Below are positions 8,320-15,517 of a stretch of DNA of 58,709 nt, piece by piece (position 1 is the stretch's first letter; every line of letters begins with the position of its first letter). The notes under the pieces are model-generated. The model saw only the letters and a program-made list of their open reading frames with translations. It did not search any database and was not told the DNA's origin. Location: assembly GCA_049281195.1 (NCBI GenBank), contig JBAPRR010000331.1, positions 1 to 58,709 on the forward strand, in the 5' to 3' direction. The DNA comes from JBAPRR01 sp049281195 (GTDB lineage: Bacteria > Actinomycetota > Acidimicrobiia > Acidimicrobiales > CAVXTF01). The translations under genes were made by a program, and so were the position numbers.

Positions 8320-8931
8320 ATGAGCGAGGACGAAACACCTGGAAATGAGCCTTCTCAGGGCTGGTCTTCGCCCGCGCCGGGTGGGACCAACCAATATCCG
8401 CCACCCCCCGGAAATGTTCCTCCTCCGGGGCAATATGCGCCCCCGGGCTCTATGCCTCCTCCCGGATCTGTTCCTCCGCCAGGGTCCACGGCGCCTCCGG
8501 GATCGGGATATCCACCACCGCCGGGTGCCGGCTATGCCCCTCCTGTCGGGGAGCCCGAGCAGGGTGGCTATGGACAGGGTGGTTACGGGCAGTCCGGCTA
8601 CGGACAAGGAGGATATGGACAGCCCGGGGCGTACGGGCAACCTGCGTATGGCGGCTACACCACGCCTCCGAAGACGAACGGGCTGGCGATCGCCTCTTTG
8701 GTCCTATCGCTGGTGGGATTCTTCCTGGTAGGGATCCCTGCGGTAGTAGGTGTGATCCTCGGGTTCGTCGCCCGATCACAGATTTCGAAGAGTGGCGGAA
8801 CTCAGAAGGGCGCAGGACTCGCGCTTGCGGGGATCATCGTCGGCATCGTCATCGTCATCCTCGGGATCCTGGCTGTCGTTGTCCTTGCGACGCACCCTGG
8901 TTGCTCGAGCACCAACAGAAAGGCGTGCTAG
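8320..8931 (+). CDS. Pro/Gly-rich DUF4190-type membrane protein
   Basis: 203 residues. The first 120 are cytoplasmic-looking low-complexity sequence rich in Pro, Gly, Tyr and Gln, with repeats of the PPPGS and GGYGQ kinds. The rest is a DUF4190-like module of two membrane helices (about 125-150 and 165-190) separated by a short basic loop ARSQISKSGG. Such proteins are common and functionally unassigned in actinobacteria. Its stop overlaps the GTG of the next gene, and the following two genes are also small membrane proteins with soluble N-termini, so the three probably form one operon. Confidence 0.75.
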   Translation: MSEDETPGNEPSQGWSSPAPGGTNQYPPPPGNVPPPGQYAPPGSMPPPGSVPPPGSTAPPGSGYPPPPGAGYAPPVGEPEQGGYGQGGYGQSGYGQGGYGQPGAYGQPAYGGYTTPPKTNGLAIASLVLSLVGFFLVGIPAVVGVILGFVARSQISKSGGTQKGAGLALAGIIVGIVIVILGILAVVVLATHPGCSSTNRKAC

Positions 8932-9740
8932 GTCCCGGTTCAGGTCCTTCGAGGCCACCGCCTGGTTGGTACGCGGACCCCTCAGGTGGGTTCGCACTTC
9001 GTTGGTGGGACGGCAGCGCGTGGACCGAACAAACAAGCACGGGACCGGTTCATTGGACGAGCAGCCCGAGCTTCGCGCCCGCCTTCCGGCCTGACCCGTT
9101 ACTCGTTCAACAGAAGGAGGAACGACTACTTCCGTGGGCAAAGTTGGGTCTGATTCTCTTCTCGCTGCAGTCAATCATTGTGTTCACGGTTGTGTTGTTG
9201 TCGATGGACTCAATCCGTCGGTGGATCGACGAGATACGAATAAATTCGGAAACGCCACCGTCGAACACACTTCCGACCGGTCTCGCGGCGATAGGTCCGG
9301 TTGATATCCTCGGACTTGCAAGGCTGGTTCTTTTGATCATCTTCTCGTTCTCTGCAGCCACACATGCACGCGATCTCGGGATTCGATCGATTCTGCAGCC
9401 GTTCTGGGCAATTCTCGCCTGGTTACTGCCAGTCGTGAACCTCTTCTTCCCGTATTGGGTGCTCAGAGACTGCCTTCCTCCGAATGAGGAGCGCGCAAGA
9501 CACCGCTTGCTGACATGGTGGTTGCTGTTGTTCGCGTCGTCTCTGGTGGGCGTCGCAGCTATCGTCGTGGACGCCGTCTTCGGTCCTGTCGGCTTTGCCA
9601 TCCTCCCCGTACAAGCAGTGATACTGGCCATCGGTATTCGCTTCGGAATGCTCGGACTCGATTCCATTTGCCGGGCTCAACGAACTCTGACCGAAGCCTT
9701 ATCGCAGCCTCGCCCAGCATCGGTGGGGTACGGACAATGA
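8925..9740 (+). CDS. DUF2510-DUF4328 membrane protein, first copy
   Basis: 271 residues. An N-terminal DUF2510 module (PPPGWYADPSGG, then RWWDGSAWTEQ, a short Trp-rich unit) is followed by several membrane helices of a DUF4328-type domain containing FPYWVLRDCLPPNEE. I chose GTG at 8925, which overlaps the previous stop (8929-8931) and follows an AAGG site; a TTG at 8901 is possible. It is clearly paralogous to the next gene, with the same domain order and the same YW-LRDCLPPNE block. Function unknown; these domains occur in many actinobacterial envelope proteins. Confidence 0.75.
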   Translation: MLGPGSGPSRPPPGWYADPSGGFALRWWDGSAWTEQTSTGPVHWTSSPSFAPAFRPDPLLVQQKEERLLPWAKLGLILFSLQSIIVFTVVLLSMDSIRRWIDEIRINSETPPSNTLPTGLAAIGPVDILGLARLVLLIIFSFSAATHARDLGIRSILQPFWAILAWLLPVVNLFFPYWVLRDCLPPNEERARHRLLTWWLLLFASSLVGVAAIVVDAVFGPVGFAILPVQAVILAIGIRFGMLGLDSICRAQRTLTEALSQPRPASVGYGQ

Positions 9741-10588
9741 CGTTCGGAAGCACCGGGCAGAGTGGTGGAAACCCTCCGCCGGGTTGGTACCCCGATCCGT
9801 CAGGGGGTTACGGCGTCCGCTGGTGGAACGGCTCGGGGTGGACAGAACATGCGAGCGGACGCTCCGCGCAACCGTCAAACGCTGTTTCGGGATACCCCAA
9901 CCAAATGGTGCGAAATGGTCTTCCGATCTTCGGAGACCCGGGGACCTACCAACGCAAGGAGGACCGACGACTCCGATGGGCTCGAGTCGCAATCGTCGTC
10001 CTCGGGATCACACAGATCTCGAATGTGTCCGTTGGGTTCTACGCACTCCCACGCTTTAATAACTGGAGTTCGGAATTCCGCACCGACAGAAGTCTGGGAA
10101 TCGAGGGCGTGCCTCACTTCCCCGTTGACGTGTTGTGGCTGCTGGTGCCCATCCTGTTGGCCTTCGCGGCCGCCATCGTGATGATGCTCTTCATCCACGT
10201 GGCAGCGAAACATGCAAGGAATCTCTCACTCCCGGCGGCCCTTTCGCCGGCCTGGGGCGCATGGGGCTGGATCATCCCCATCGTCTCGTTTTGGTTTCCC
10301 TATTGGGCGCTTAGGGACTGCCTCCCACCGAACGAGGACAAAAGCCGGCGCAACTTATTGAAGTGGTGGCTCTTCTACTGGGGCACTAATGCCTGTGCCT
10401 ACGTTGCGACTGAGGTCTACTCGGCCAGCAGCATCGCTGGTTTCATCTTCCTGGCAATAGTCATCGCGCTCGCGATCACCACCGTCTTGTTCGGCATACG
10501 CGGTCTCGACACGGTCAACAAGACCCACCAAAAGATCACGTCCATGTACGAGAACCGGACATCGTCCGCCGGCGGCTACGCCAGGTAG
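9737..10588 (+). CDS. DUF2510-DUF4328 membrane protein, second copy
   Basis: 283 residues with the same plan as its upstream neighbour: DUF2510 (PPPGWYPDPSGGYG, RWWNGSGWTEH), a linker, then membrane helices with FPYWALRDCLPPNEDKSRR. The ATG at 9737 overlaps the previous stop as ATGA. The pair looks like an old tandem duplication because the proteins are alike in architecture but well diverged. The 3' end runs 13 nt into the convergent MaoC gene. Function unknown. Confidence 0.75.
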   Translation: MTFGSTGQSGGNPPPGWYPDPSGGYGVRWWNGSGWTEHASGRSAQPSNAVSGYPNQMVRNGLPIFGDPGTYQRKEDRRLRWARVAIVVLGITQISNVSVGFYALPRFNNWSSEFRTDRSLGIEGVPHFPVDVLWLLVPILLAFAAAIVMMLFIHVAAKHARNLSLPAALSPAWGAWGWIIPIVSFWFPYWALRDCLPPNEDKSRRNLLKWWLFYWGTNACAYVATEVYSASSIAGFIFLAIVIALAITTVLFGIRGLDTVNKTHQKITSMYENRTSSAGGYAR

Positions 10589-11031
10589 CGGTAGACCACC
10601 TCGGCGACACACGACGGCTTGGTAGATCCCTCGGTCTCCAAGGTCAGCGTGTAAGTGACCTGAACCCCGCCCGGCACGTCCTCGACCCCTGACACTTCCG
10701 CGCCCATCCGGAGCTTCGATCCGACCATGACCGGAGAGGGGAATCGCACCTTGTTGCAGCCGTAGTTGACTCCGAACGTCATGCCGTCGACCGTGAGCAG
10801 TTCACCCATCAGCACAGGAGCAAGTGACAGCGTCAGGTACCCGTGGGCGATCGCACCACCGAAAGGTCCCTTGGCGGCGCGCTCGGGGTCCACGTGGATC
10901 CATTGGTAATCGCCGGTGGCTTCGGCGAAGAGGTCTACCCGCTTCTGATCGATCTCGTGCCACGAGGTCCATCCGAGGTTCTTCCCGGCAAGCTCGCGGA
11001 GTGCTTCAGGTCCATTAACGACGGTGGTCAT
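10576..11031 (-). CDS. MaoC-family (R)-hydratase
   Basis: 151-residue single hot-dog domain protein of the MaoC/NodN enoyl-CoA hydratase family. The hydratase motif is visible as FAEATGDYQWIHVDPERA followed by GGAIAHGYLTLSL, carrying the catalytic Asp and His. Such enzymes hydrate trans-2-enoyl-CoA, and NodN-like members may act as thioesterase or dehydratase partners. It stands alone on the minus strand, starts at ATG 11031 and is followed 24 nt upstream by the stop of a small membrane-protein gene that may be in the same transcript. Confidence 0.85.
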   Translation of the reverse strand: MTTVVNGPEALRELAGKNLGWTSWHEIDQKRVDLFAEATGDYQWIHVDPERAAKGPFGGAIAHGYLTLSLAPVLMGELLTVDGMTFGVNYGCNKVRFPSPVMVGSKLRMGAEVSGVEDVPGGVQVTYTLTLETEGSTKPSCVAEVVYRYLA

Positions 11032-11055
11032 AAACCTGACGATACGTGCTATCGG

Positions 11056-11400
11056 CTATTTGAACCAGATCTTCTGGTAATCGCGGCTCATCGGGTGGAC
11101 AAGCAATGCCACGAGCGCCACCGAGAACAAAACGTTGAGCAGTGCTCCGAAGCCCCCGAAAATCACGAATATCGTGAGCGCAAGGACGGCGAAGACCGCG
11201 CTCAGGATGATCGCCCCGATGTACCCGATGCGCTTCTCGTTGGCGATCCCGAACCCGCAGAGGCCTTCTAGGAGGATCGGCAACAAGTAAAGCGAGCCAA
11301 ACGCATCGATGACCCCGAAGACCGCGTTGATGTAGAGCAGGATGACAGCGATCTGAAGGGTCTGAGGTTGGCTCGAATCGAACCATTTGCGCCGATTCAT
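11056..11400 (-). CDS. Small polytopic membrane protein
   Basis: 114 residues from the ATG at 11400, with about four hydrophobic helices and a basic N-terminus (MNRRKWFDSSQPQ). The frame is open to 11628, but that extension is antisense to the vit1-type gene and rich in Arg and Cys. I do not recognise a family with certainty; similar small four-helix proteins are widespread in actinobacteria. It sits between the MaoC gene and a divergent metal transporter. Confidence 0.6.
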   Translation of the reverse strand: MNRRKWFDSSQPQTLQIAVILLYINAVFGVIDAFGSLYLLPILLEGLCGFGIANEKRIGYIGAIILSAVFAVLALTIFVIFGGFGALLNVLFSVALVALLVHPMSRDYQKIWFK

Positions 11401-11490
11401 ACCGTCAGTCTGCCAGGCGCCGGCAGGATTGATGCACCACCAGGCAATTTTGCACTTGCTTGGAACTAGCCGCCTATAGGCTCGGCGACA

Positions 11491-12306
11491 GTGGAGGACG
11501 CCCAGGCACAACGGGCGGTTGCGCCCGCATCTCGGCCATCTCGGCCAACAGTGACGCGCGCGGGACGCCCGGTGAGAAGGAGCCGTCACTCGTCGGTCAA
11601 CGACCTTCAACCGCACGACCATCATCACAGGAGCCTTTCTGGCGGCGGCGCACGAGCCGCTGTATTCGGCGTCTCAGACGGCCTCGTTACAAACGTCTCG
11701 CTGGTCCTCGGCCTCGCCGGCGCCCACCCATCTGTTGGTCTCGTGCGCCTTGCCGGTCTCGCCGGATTGATCGGCGGTGCTTTCTCCATGTCGGCCGGCG
11801 AGTACGTATCGATGCGCGCGCAACGCGAGCTGCTCGAAAGGGAACTCGATCTCGAGCGTCATGAGATCCAGCACCGTCCAGAAGGTGAGCATCGTGAGCT
11901 CGTCCGCATTTACGAGGAGAGGGGAGTCGAGCCCGACGTTGCAAATCAGCTCGCAGGCGAAATGATGCGCACTCCCGAGCTGGCCCTCGAGACCCATGCT
12001 CGTGAAGAGCTCGGGATCGCGCCAGGAGAGCTCGGGTCGCCGATCCAGGCAGCTGTCGCGTCCTTCACGACGTTTGCGTTCGGTGCTTTTATCCCACTGC
12101 TCCCGTGGCTGATCACCTCAGGAAACAAAGCCATCCTGGCATCAGTGATCGTGACGGCGGCCGCAGCATTCGCAGTCGGTACAGCGCTCAGCTTCTTTAC
12201 TGGCCGGCGCTGGTGGTTCTCAGCGCTCAGACAGCTCGTCCTGGCCGGCGTAGCGGCCGGAGTCACTTATTCGATCGGTCGCGCTGTCGGTACAACCGGC
12301 CTTTGA
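11491..12306 (+). CDS. VIT1/CCC1-family metal transporter
   Basis: Up to 271 residues. The N-terminal 45 or so are basic and poorly conserved, so GTG codons around 11548-11570 are alternative starts. After a His-rich HDHHH stretch comes the VIT/CCC1 core: AAVFGVSDGLVTNVSLVLG (first helix), GGAFSMSAGEYVSMRAQREL with the conserved SMSAGEY motif, then the acidic cytoplasmic helices (ERHEIQHRPEGEHRELVRIY, MMRTPELALE) that bind metal, and three C-terminal helices. Such proteins export or sequester Fe(II)/Mn(II). Convergent with mshD, 32 nt apart. Confidence 0.85.
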   Translation: MEDAQAQRAVAPASRPSRPTVTRAGRPVRRSRHSSVNDLQPHDHHHRSLSGGGARAAVFGVSDGLVTNVSLVLGLAGAHPSVGLVRLAGLAGLIGGAFSMSAGEYVSMRAQRELLERELDLERHEIQHRPEGEHRELVRIYEERGVEPDVANQLAGEMMRTPELALETHAREELGIAPGELGSPIQAAVASFTTFAFGAFIPLLPWLITSGNKAILASVIVTAAAAFAVGTALSFFTGRRWWFSALRQLVLAGVAAGVTYSIGRAVGTTGL

Positions 12307-12338
12307 CCGGGCGCTCTTTCAGATAGTCGCGATCTTTT

Positions 12339-13283
12339 TCAGGCCGCGGCCACGTCTCCGACATATGCGCGGTCGACGTGATCCACCTTGAATCCAAGGC
12401 TCTCGTACAACGCGACCGCCGGCTTGTTGTCGGAATCGACATACAGCATCCCGGTAGAGAGTCCCAGTCCGGCCAGGTAGTCCAGTCCCGCAAGGACGAC
12501 CGCCTTACCGAGCCCCTTCCCCTGCGCGTCGGGATCTACAGATATGACGTAGATCTCCCCCATGGGGGGTTCCGTTTCCTCGTGCACCTTGGTCCAACAA
12601 CTGGCAAGAAGCCGACCGTCCTCTTCATGCAGCAGAAAACCAGCCGGGTCGAACCAAGGCTCGCGCTCGCGCTCGAGCACGGTGTCTAGATCCCACCCGC
12701 CCTGCTCCGGATGTGAGGCGAATGCCCGGTTGTTGACCACCAGCCACGCCGCCTCGTCGATCCCAGGCTCGAAATGCCGAATTGCAATAGGCGAATGCTC
12801 GCCCGGAACGGGGAGAGCGCAACGCATCTGGTAGAGGTCGCGTCCGCGGTCGAGACCGCAGGACTTCGCGACGTTGTTCCAAACCTCATCGGGCTTGGGC
12901 ACCCACAGGTGAACGTGACCCCCGCCTTGTCTCGCAATCTCGTCCAATGCCGTGATCAGAAGATCGTGCCCGACATGGTCGGACTCTGCACGCCTGTCCG
13001 GATGCACCACGACCTCGAGCCCCCAGGTGCCGTGACCCCTACTGACCTGGGCGTATCCGACGAGTGGCCCCCCACGGCTCTCCCGGGCTTCAAATCCGGC
13101 GAAACCAGCCCTACCCCCGTGGACCAGATCGAGCCACTTATGCTCACCCAAGGGTCGGTGACTGTCGGCTCGAGTGGCTGCGTCGAGCAAAAGCGACACC
13201 TCCGCGATGTCCGACTCGCCCATCCGCCGCTTGATCTGTACGTGAGCCACCGGGGCGAGGTTACGCGCTGCGGATACTGTCAT
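12339..13283 (-). CDS. mshD: Mycothiol synthase
   Basis: 314-residue tandem GNAT acetyltransferase that acetylates Cys-GlcN-Ins with acetyl-CoA to finish mycothiol, the actinobacterial low-molecular-weight thiol. The C-terminal half carries the MshD-specific blocks HPEQGGWD, WFDPAGF, CWTKVHEE, GEIYVISVDPDAQGKGLGK (acetyl-CoA loop) and LYVDSDNKPAVALYESLGF. The N-terminal GNAT half is degenerate, as usual. The ATG at 13283 gives the standard length; ATG 13223 is the alternative. Its start codon is only 6 nt from the divergent nth start. Its presence is strong evidence for an actinobacterial host. Confidence 0.9.
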   Translation of the reverse strand: MTVSAARNLAPVAHVQIKRRMGESDIAEVSLLLDAATRADSHRPLGEHKWLDLVHGGRAGFAGFEARESRGGPLVGYAQVSRGHGTWGLEVVVHPDRRAESDHVGHDLLITALDEIARQGGGHVHLWVPKPDEVWNNVAKSCGLDRGRDLYQMRCALPVPGEHSPIAIRHFEPGIDEAAWLVVNNRAFASHPEQGGWDLDTVLEREREPWFDPAGFLLHEEDGRLLASCWTKVHEETEPPMGEIYVISVDPDAQGKGLGKAVVLAGLDYLAGLGLSTGMLYVDSDNKPAVALYESLGFKVDHVDRAYVGDVAAA

Positions 13284-13289
13284 TAACTC

Positions 13290-14069
13290 ATGGCGAGATC
13301 GAAGGCGATCGCTGCCCGCGCAAGTCAGGTGATCGAGCTGCTTGCGGCCGAGTACCCCGGTACCGCGCGCGAGCTCTGCGCTCTCAACCACGAGAATCCC
13401 TTTCAGCTCCTGGTTGCGACGATCCTCTCCGCGCAGACCACCGACGAACGCGTCAACATGACCACTCCTGAGCTGTTCAAGGCGTACCCGACAGCTCGGG
13501 ACCTTGCGGAGGCTTCGACCGAAGACCTTGAACGCATCATCAAATCGACCGGATTTTTCCATGCAAAAGCTCGGAATTTGATCGGGATGGCAAACGCGCT
13601 AACCGACCGTTTCGGCGGTGAGGTTCCTACGGCGATGGAGGACCTCATCACGCTTCCCGGCGTCGGACGCAAGACCGCCAACGTCGTCCGCAGCGTCGAT
13701 TTCGATCTTCCTGGCATTCCCGTCGACACACATGTCGGGCGGCTGGCACGACGATTGAAGCTGACGACGAACACAGACCCGGTGAAGGTCGAGGCCGATC
13801 TCGACGCAGTGGTGCCCCCGGCTGAGCGCGGGACCCTCTCGATCAGGCTCATACTCCATGGCCGGCGCGTGTGCTTCGCCCGCAACCCGCGTTGCGATCT
13901 GTGCATCCTGGCGGAGATCTGCCCCTCTGCCGGCAAGGTCACGACTCCCCGAGCAAGGCCCAAGGGCGCGGTTGAGGCCGCCACGAAGGCGCGAATCGTC
14001 AAGCGGGGGACCGCGCAGAAGGGCTCTCTCAGGGCCGTCGCCAAGGCCCACCAGAGGCGGCCGACTTGA
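13290..14069 (+). CDS. nth: Endonuclease III
   Basis: 259-residue bifunctional DNA glycosylase/AP lyase for oxidised pyrimidines. It shows AELCALNHENPFQLLVATILSAQTTD, split here as NHENPFQLL and ILSAQTTD, the helix-hairpin-helix LPGVGRKTANVV with the catalytic Lys, and the catalytic Asp in VDTHVGRLARRL. The [4Fe-4S] cluster motif is C-x6-C-x2-C-x5-C (from CFARNPRC to EICPS). A basic 45-residue C-terminal tail (RPKGAVEAATKARIVKRG) extends past the E. coli length. Divergent from mshD with 6 nt between the start codons, so each promoter must lie in the other's 5' coding region or the transcripts are leaderless. Confidence 0.95.
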   Translation: MARSKAIAARASQVIELLAAEYPGTARELCALNHENPFQLLVATILSAQTTDERVNMTTPELFKAYPTARDLAEASTEDLERIIKSTGFFHAKARNLIGMANALTDRFGGEVPTAMEDLITLPGVGRKTANVVRSVDFDLPGIPVDTHVGRLARRLKLTTNTDPVKVEADLDAVVPPAERGTLSIRLILHGRRVCFARNPRCDLCILAEICPSAGKVTTPRARPKGAVEAATKARIVKRGTAQKGSLRAVAKAHQRRPT

Positions 14070-14642
14070 CTCTTTTGCGCCGAATAGAGCGCCCCGAGGC
14101 CCGATTCGGTGCAGACGGGTGCCAATTCGAATCGTGAACTAGGCGCGTCGTCCCAGGATACGAGCCTACTTCCAAAATTGGGGAGCCATTGGCATTCTTG
14201 ACTGGAATCTGACCGCGAAGCGTGATCTGCTTATTGGACCGGAACCGGTTCCCGCCACCTGGTTCCGAGTAGAGCGGAAGCCGGGATCCGCCGCCTGGCC
14301 CGCTCGCACGACGGCGCCCGTTTCGGGCGCCGTCGTCGCGTCCGGCGACAGTTCGTCGAAGGTTCACCCGATAAGTACTGGCTTCTCCTCCGTACACGGG
14401 GATACCTGCGACGTGCTTGTTCCGTCACGAGCCGGGCATAAGGGTTCGTGTACGTAGAGGACGTAGGTACACATGCCGTCGGCGCCGTTGGATGTCGAGC
14501 AGAGTTGGGCCGGACAGTTGCAGAAGGGCTCAGAAATCGCCAGGAGGGTGGATAGTGACGCGATGTACGTAGATCCACCGGTAAAACGGCTACGCACCGT
14601 AACTTCTCGTCAGGAGAGCTTGTACCGAGTGGGGGATGCGGC
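14070..14642. other. 573-nt intergenic stretch without a recognisable gene
   Basis: Between nth and the Nudix gene I find no reading frame with convincing composition or ribosome site and no tRNA. It contains a perfect 13-bp hairpin (14308-14336), a GGAACCGGTTCC self-complementary block near 14240, and a GTGTAC/GTACAC inverted repeat around 14448-14472. A structured untranslated RNA or a multi-promoter region is possible but unproven. Confidence 0.5.
14308..14336. terminator. 13-bp perfect GC hairpin (terminator-like or RNA element)
   Basis: Arms ACGACGGCGCCCG and CGGGCGCCGTCGT match exactly around a TTT loop, 240 nt past nth. No U-tract follows, so intrinsic termination is uncertain. Actinobacterial terminators often lack the U-tract. 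Confidence 0.5.
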
Positions 14643-15080
14643 TTGTCCTTGAGACCGATCATCGTGAGAGCTGCCGGGGGCGTCGTCGTAAGAAGGACGG
14701 CCGTCGGAGTGGAGATCGCCCTGGTGTACCGCTCCAGTCGCAGCGACTGGGGCTTTCCGAAGGGCAAGCTCGAGCCTGGCGAATCGGAAATCTTCTGCGC
14801 GAGGCGCGAGGTCGAAGAGGAAACCGGCCTGATTTGCAACGTCTGGGACTATCTCGGTCATACCGAATACGTCGACAGGCGCGATCGGCCAAAGATCGTT
14901 CATTACTGGCTAATGGAGCCCATCGAAGGCGAGTTCAAACCTTCAGAAGAGGTCGATGACATGCAGTGGGTCCCGCCTGGTCTCGCCAAGCTCGTCCTTA
15001 CCTACGCCCACGATCGTGCACTTCTGGCCAAAGTTATCGCCCCGATAGTGCGCGATCGCGGGCTCGCACGGCCTGCTTGA
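14643..15080 (+). CDS. Nudix hydrolase
   Basis: 145-residue Nudix protein. The Nudix box is complete, running from GKLEPGE through REVEEETGL (G-x5-E-x7-REUxEExGU), so catalysis is expected. The N-terminus AAGGVVVRRTAVGVEIALV fits diadenosine-polyphosphate or MutT-like hydrolases of actinobacteria, where an N-terminal Nudix domain can be fused to a histidine-phosphatase domain; here only the Nudix part is present. The likely start is TTG at 14643 after a GGGGG stretch. The substrate is not predictable. Confidence 0.85.
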   Translation: MSLRPIIVRAAGGVVVRRTAVGVEIALVYRSSRSDWGFPKGKLEPGESEIFCARREVEEETGLICNVWDYLGHTEYVDRRDRPKIVHYWLMEPIEGEFKPSEEVDDMQWVPPGLAKLVLTYAHDRALLAKVIAPIVRDRGLARPA

Positions 15081-15149
15081 TCACGAGCTCTTCGCCGACT
15101 CGCGCGACCGACAGCCCGAACCAATTTTTCCCAACTACTAAGTCCAAAC

Positions 15150-15169
15150 TGATAAGTCTCGACTTATCA
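15150..15169. terminator. AT-rich inverted repeat between convergent genes
   Basis: TGATAAGTC and GACTTATCA flank a TC dinucleotide, a near-continuous dyad in an otherwise GC-rich region between two convergent genes. A run of A residues follows on the plus strand. It may act as a bidirectional terminator or a protein-binding site; I cannot tell which. Confidence 0.45.
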
Positions 15170-15186
15170 AATCAGAAAAAGCTCTT

Positions 15187-15230
15187 CCTCGGTGCTCCCT
15201 CCTCGGTGCTCCCTCCTCGGTGCTCATCCT
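15187..15230. repeat. 14-nt tandem repeat, three copies
   Basis: The unit CCTCGGTGCTCCCT occurs at 15187-15200 and 15201-15214, and a variant with a 2-nt insertion at 15215-15230. The stop codon of the minus-strand small gene lies in the third copy. The unit length is not a multiple of three, so it is not a protein repeat. Confidence 0.85.
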
Positions 15231-15418
15231 CGGGCAGCCGCTGCGGACAGCTTGGCGATCCGGCGCTGGGCGCCCCTCAGAGCGCGCTCGGCCGCGAATA
15301 ATTCCGTGGAAGCTTCGTCTGATTCGTCCGACGCTTGCTTGGCGATGTCGGACACCCGCTTCGTCAAATCGTCTAGAGCCGAAGCGAGCGAGGACAGCTC
15401 CGCGTAGGGGATTGGCAC
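15224..15418 (-). CDS. Small helical hypothetical protein
   Basis: 64 residues from GTG 15418, rich in Ala, Ser, Asp, Glu and Arg, with heptad-like spacing from ELSSLASALDDLTKRV to the end, predicting a single coiled coil with no signal peptide or membrane segment. It is divergent from the his operon (99 nt apart) and convergent with the Nudix gene. No family recognised. Amino-acid composition and third-position GC look like real coding sequence. Confidence 0.55.
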   Translation of the reverse strand: MPIPYAELSSLASALDDLTKRVSDIAKQASDESDEASTELFAAERALRGAQRRIAKLSAAAARG

Positions 15419-15517
15419 CTAGGGATCATCGCGGGCCGCAGAGGTGGCTGCACACCCCACTCGAAAAAAGAGGCCGGGAAAGGGCCCCCGAGCAGCCCAG
15501 GTACGATCCCTCAACCA

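Noticed and set aside
14100..14160. tRNA-like TTCGAATC near 14116
   Set aside because: The flanks do not form acceptor, D or anticodon stems.
15421..15511. AGGGATC and GATCCCT arms 77 nt apart before the his operon, as an attenuator
   Set aside because: A 7-bp match over that distance is easily due to chance, and no leader peptide rich in His codons is present.
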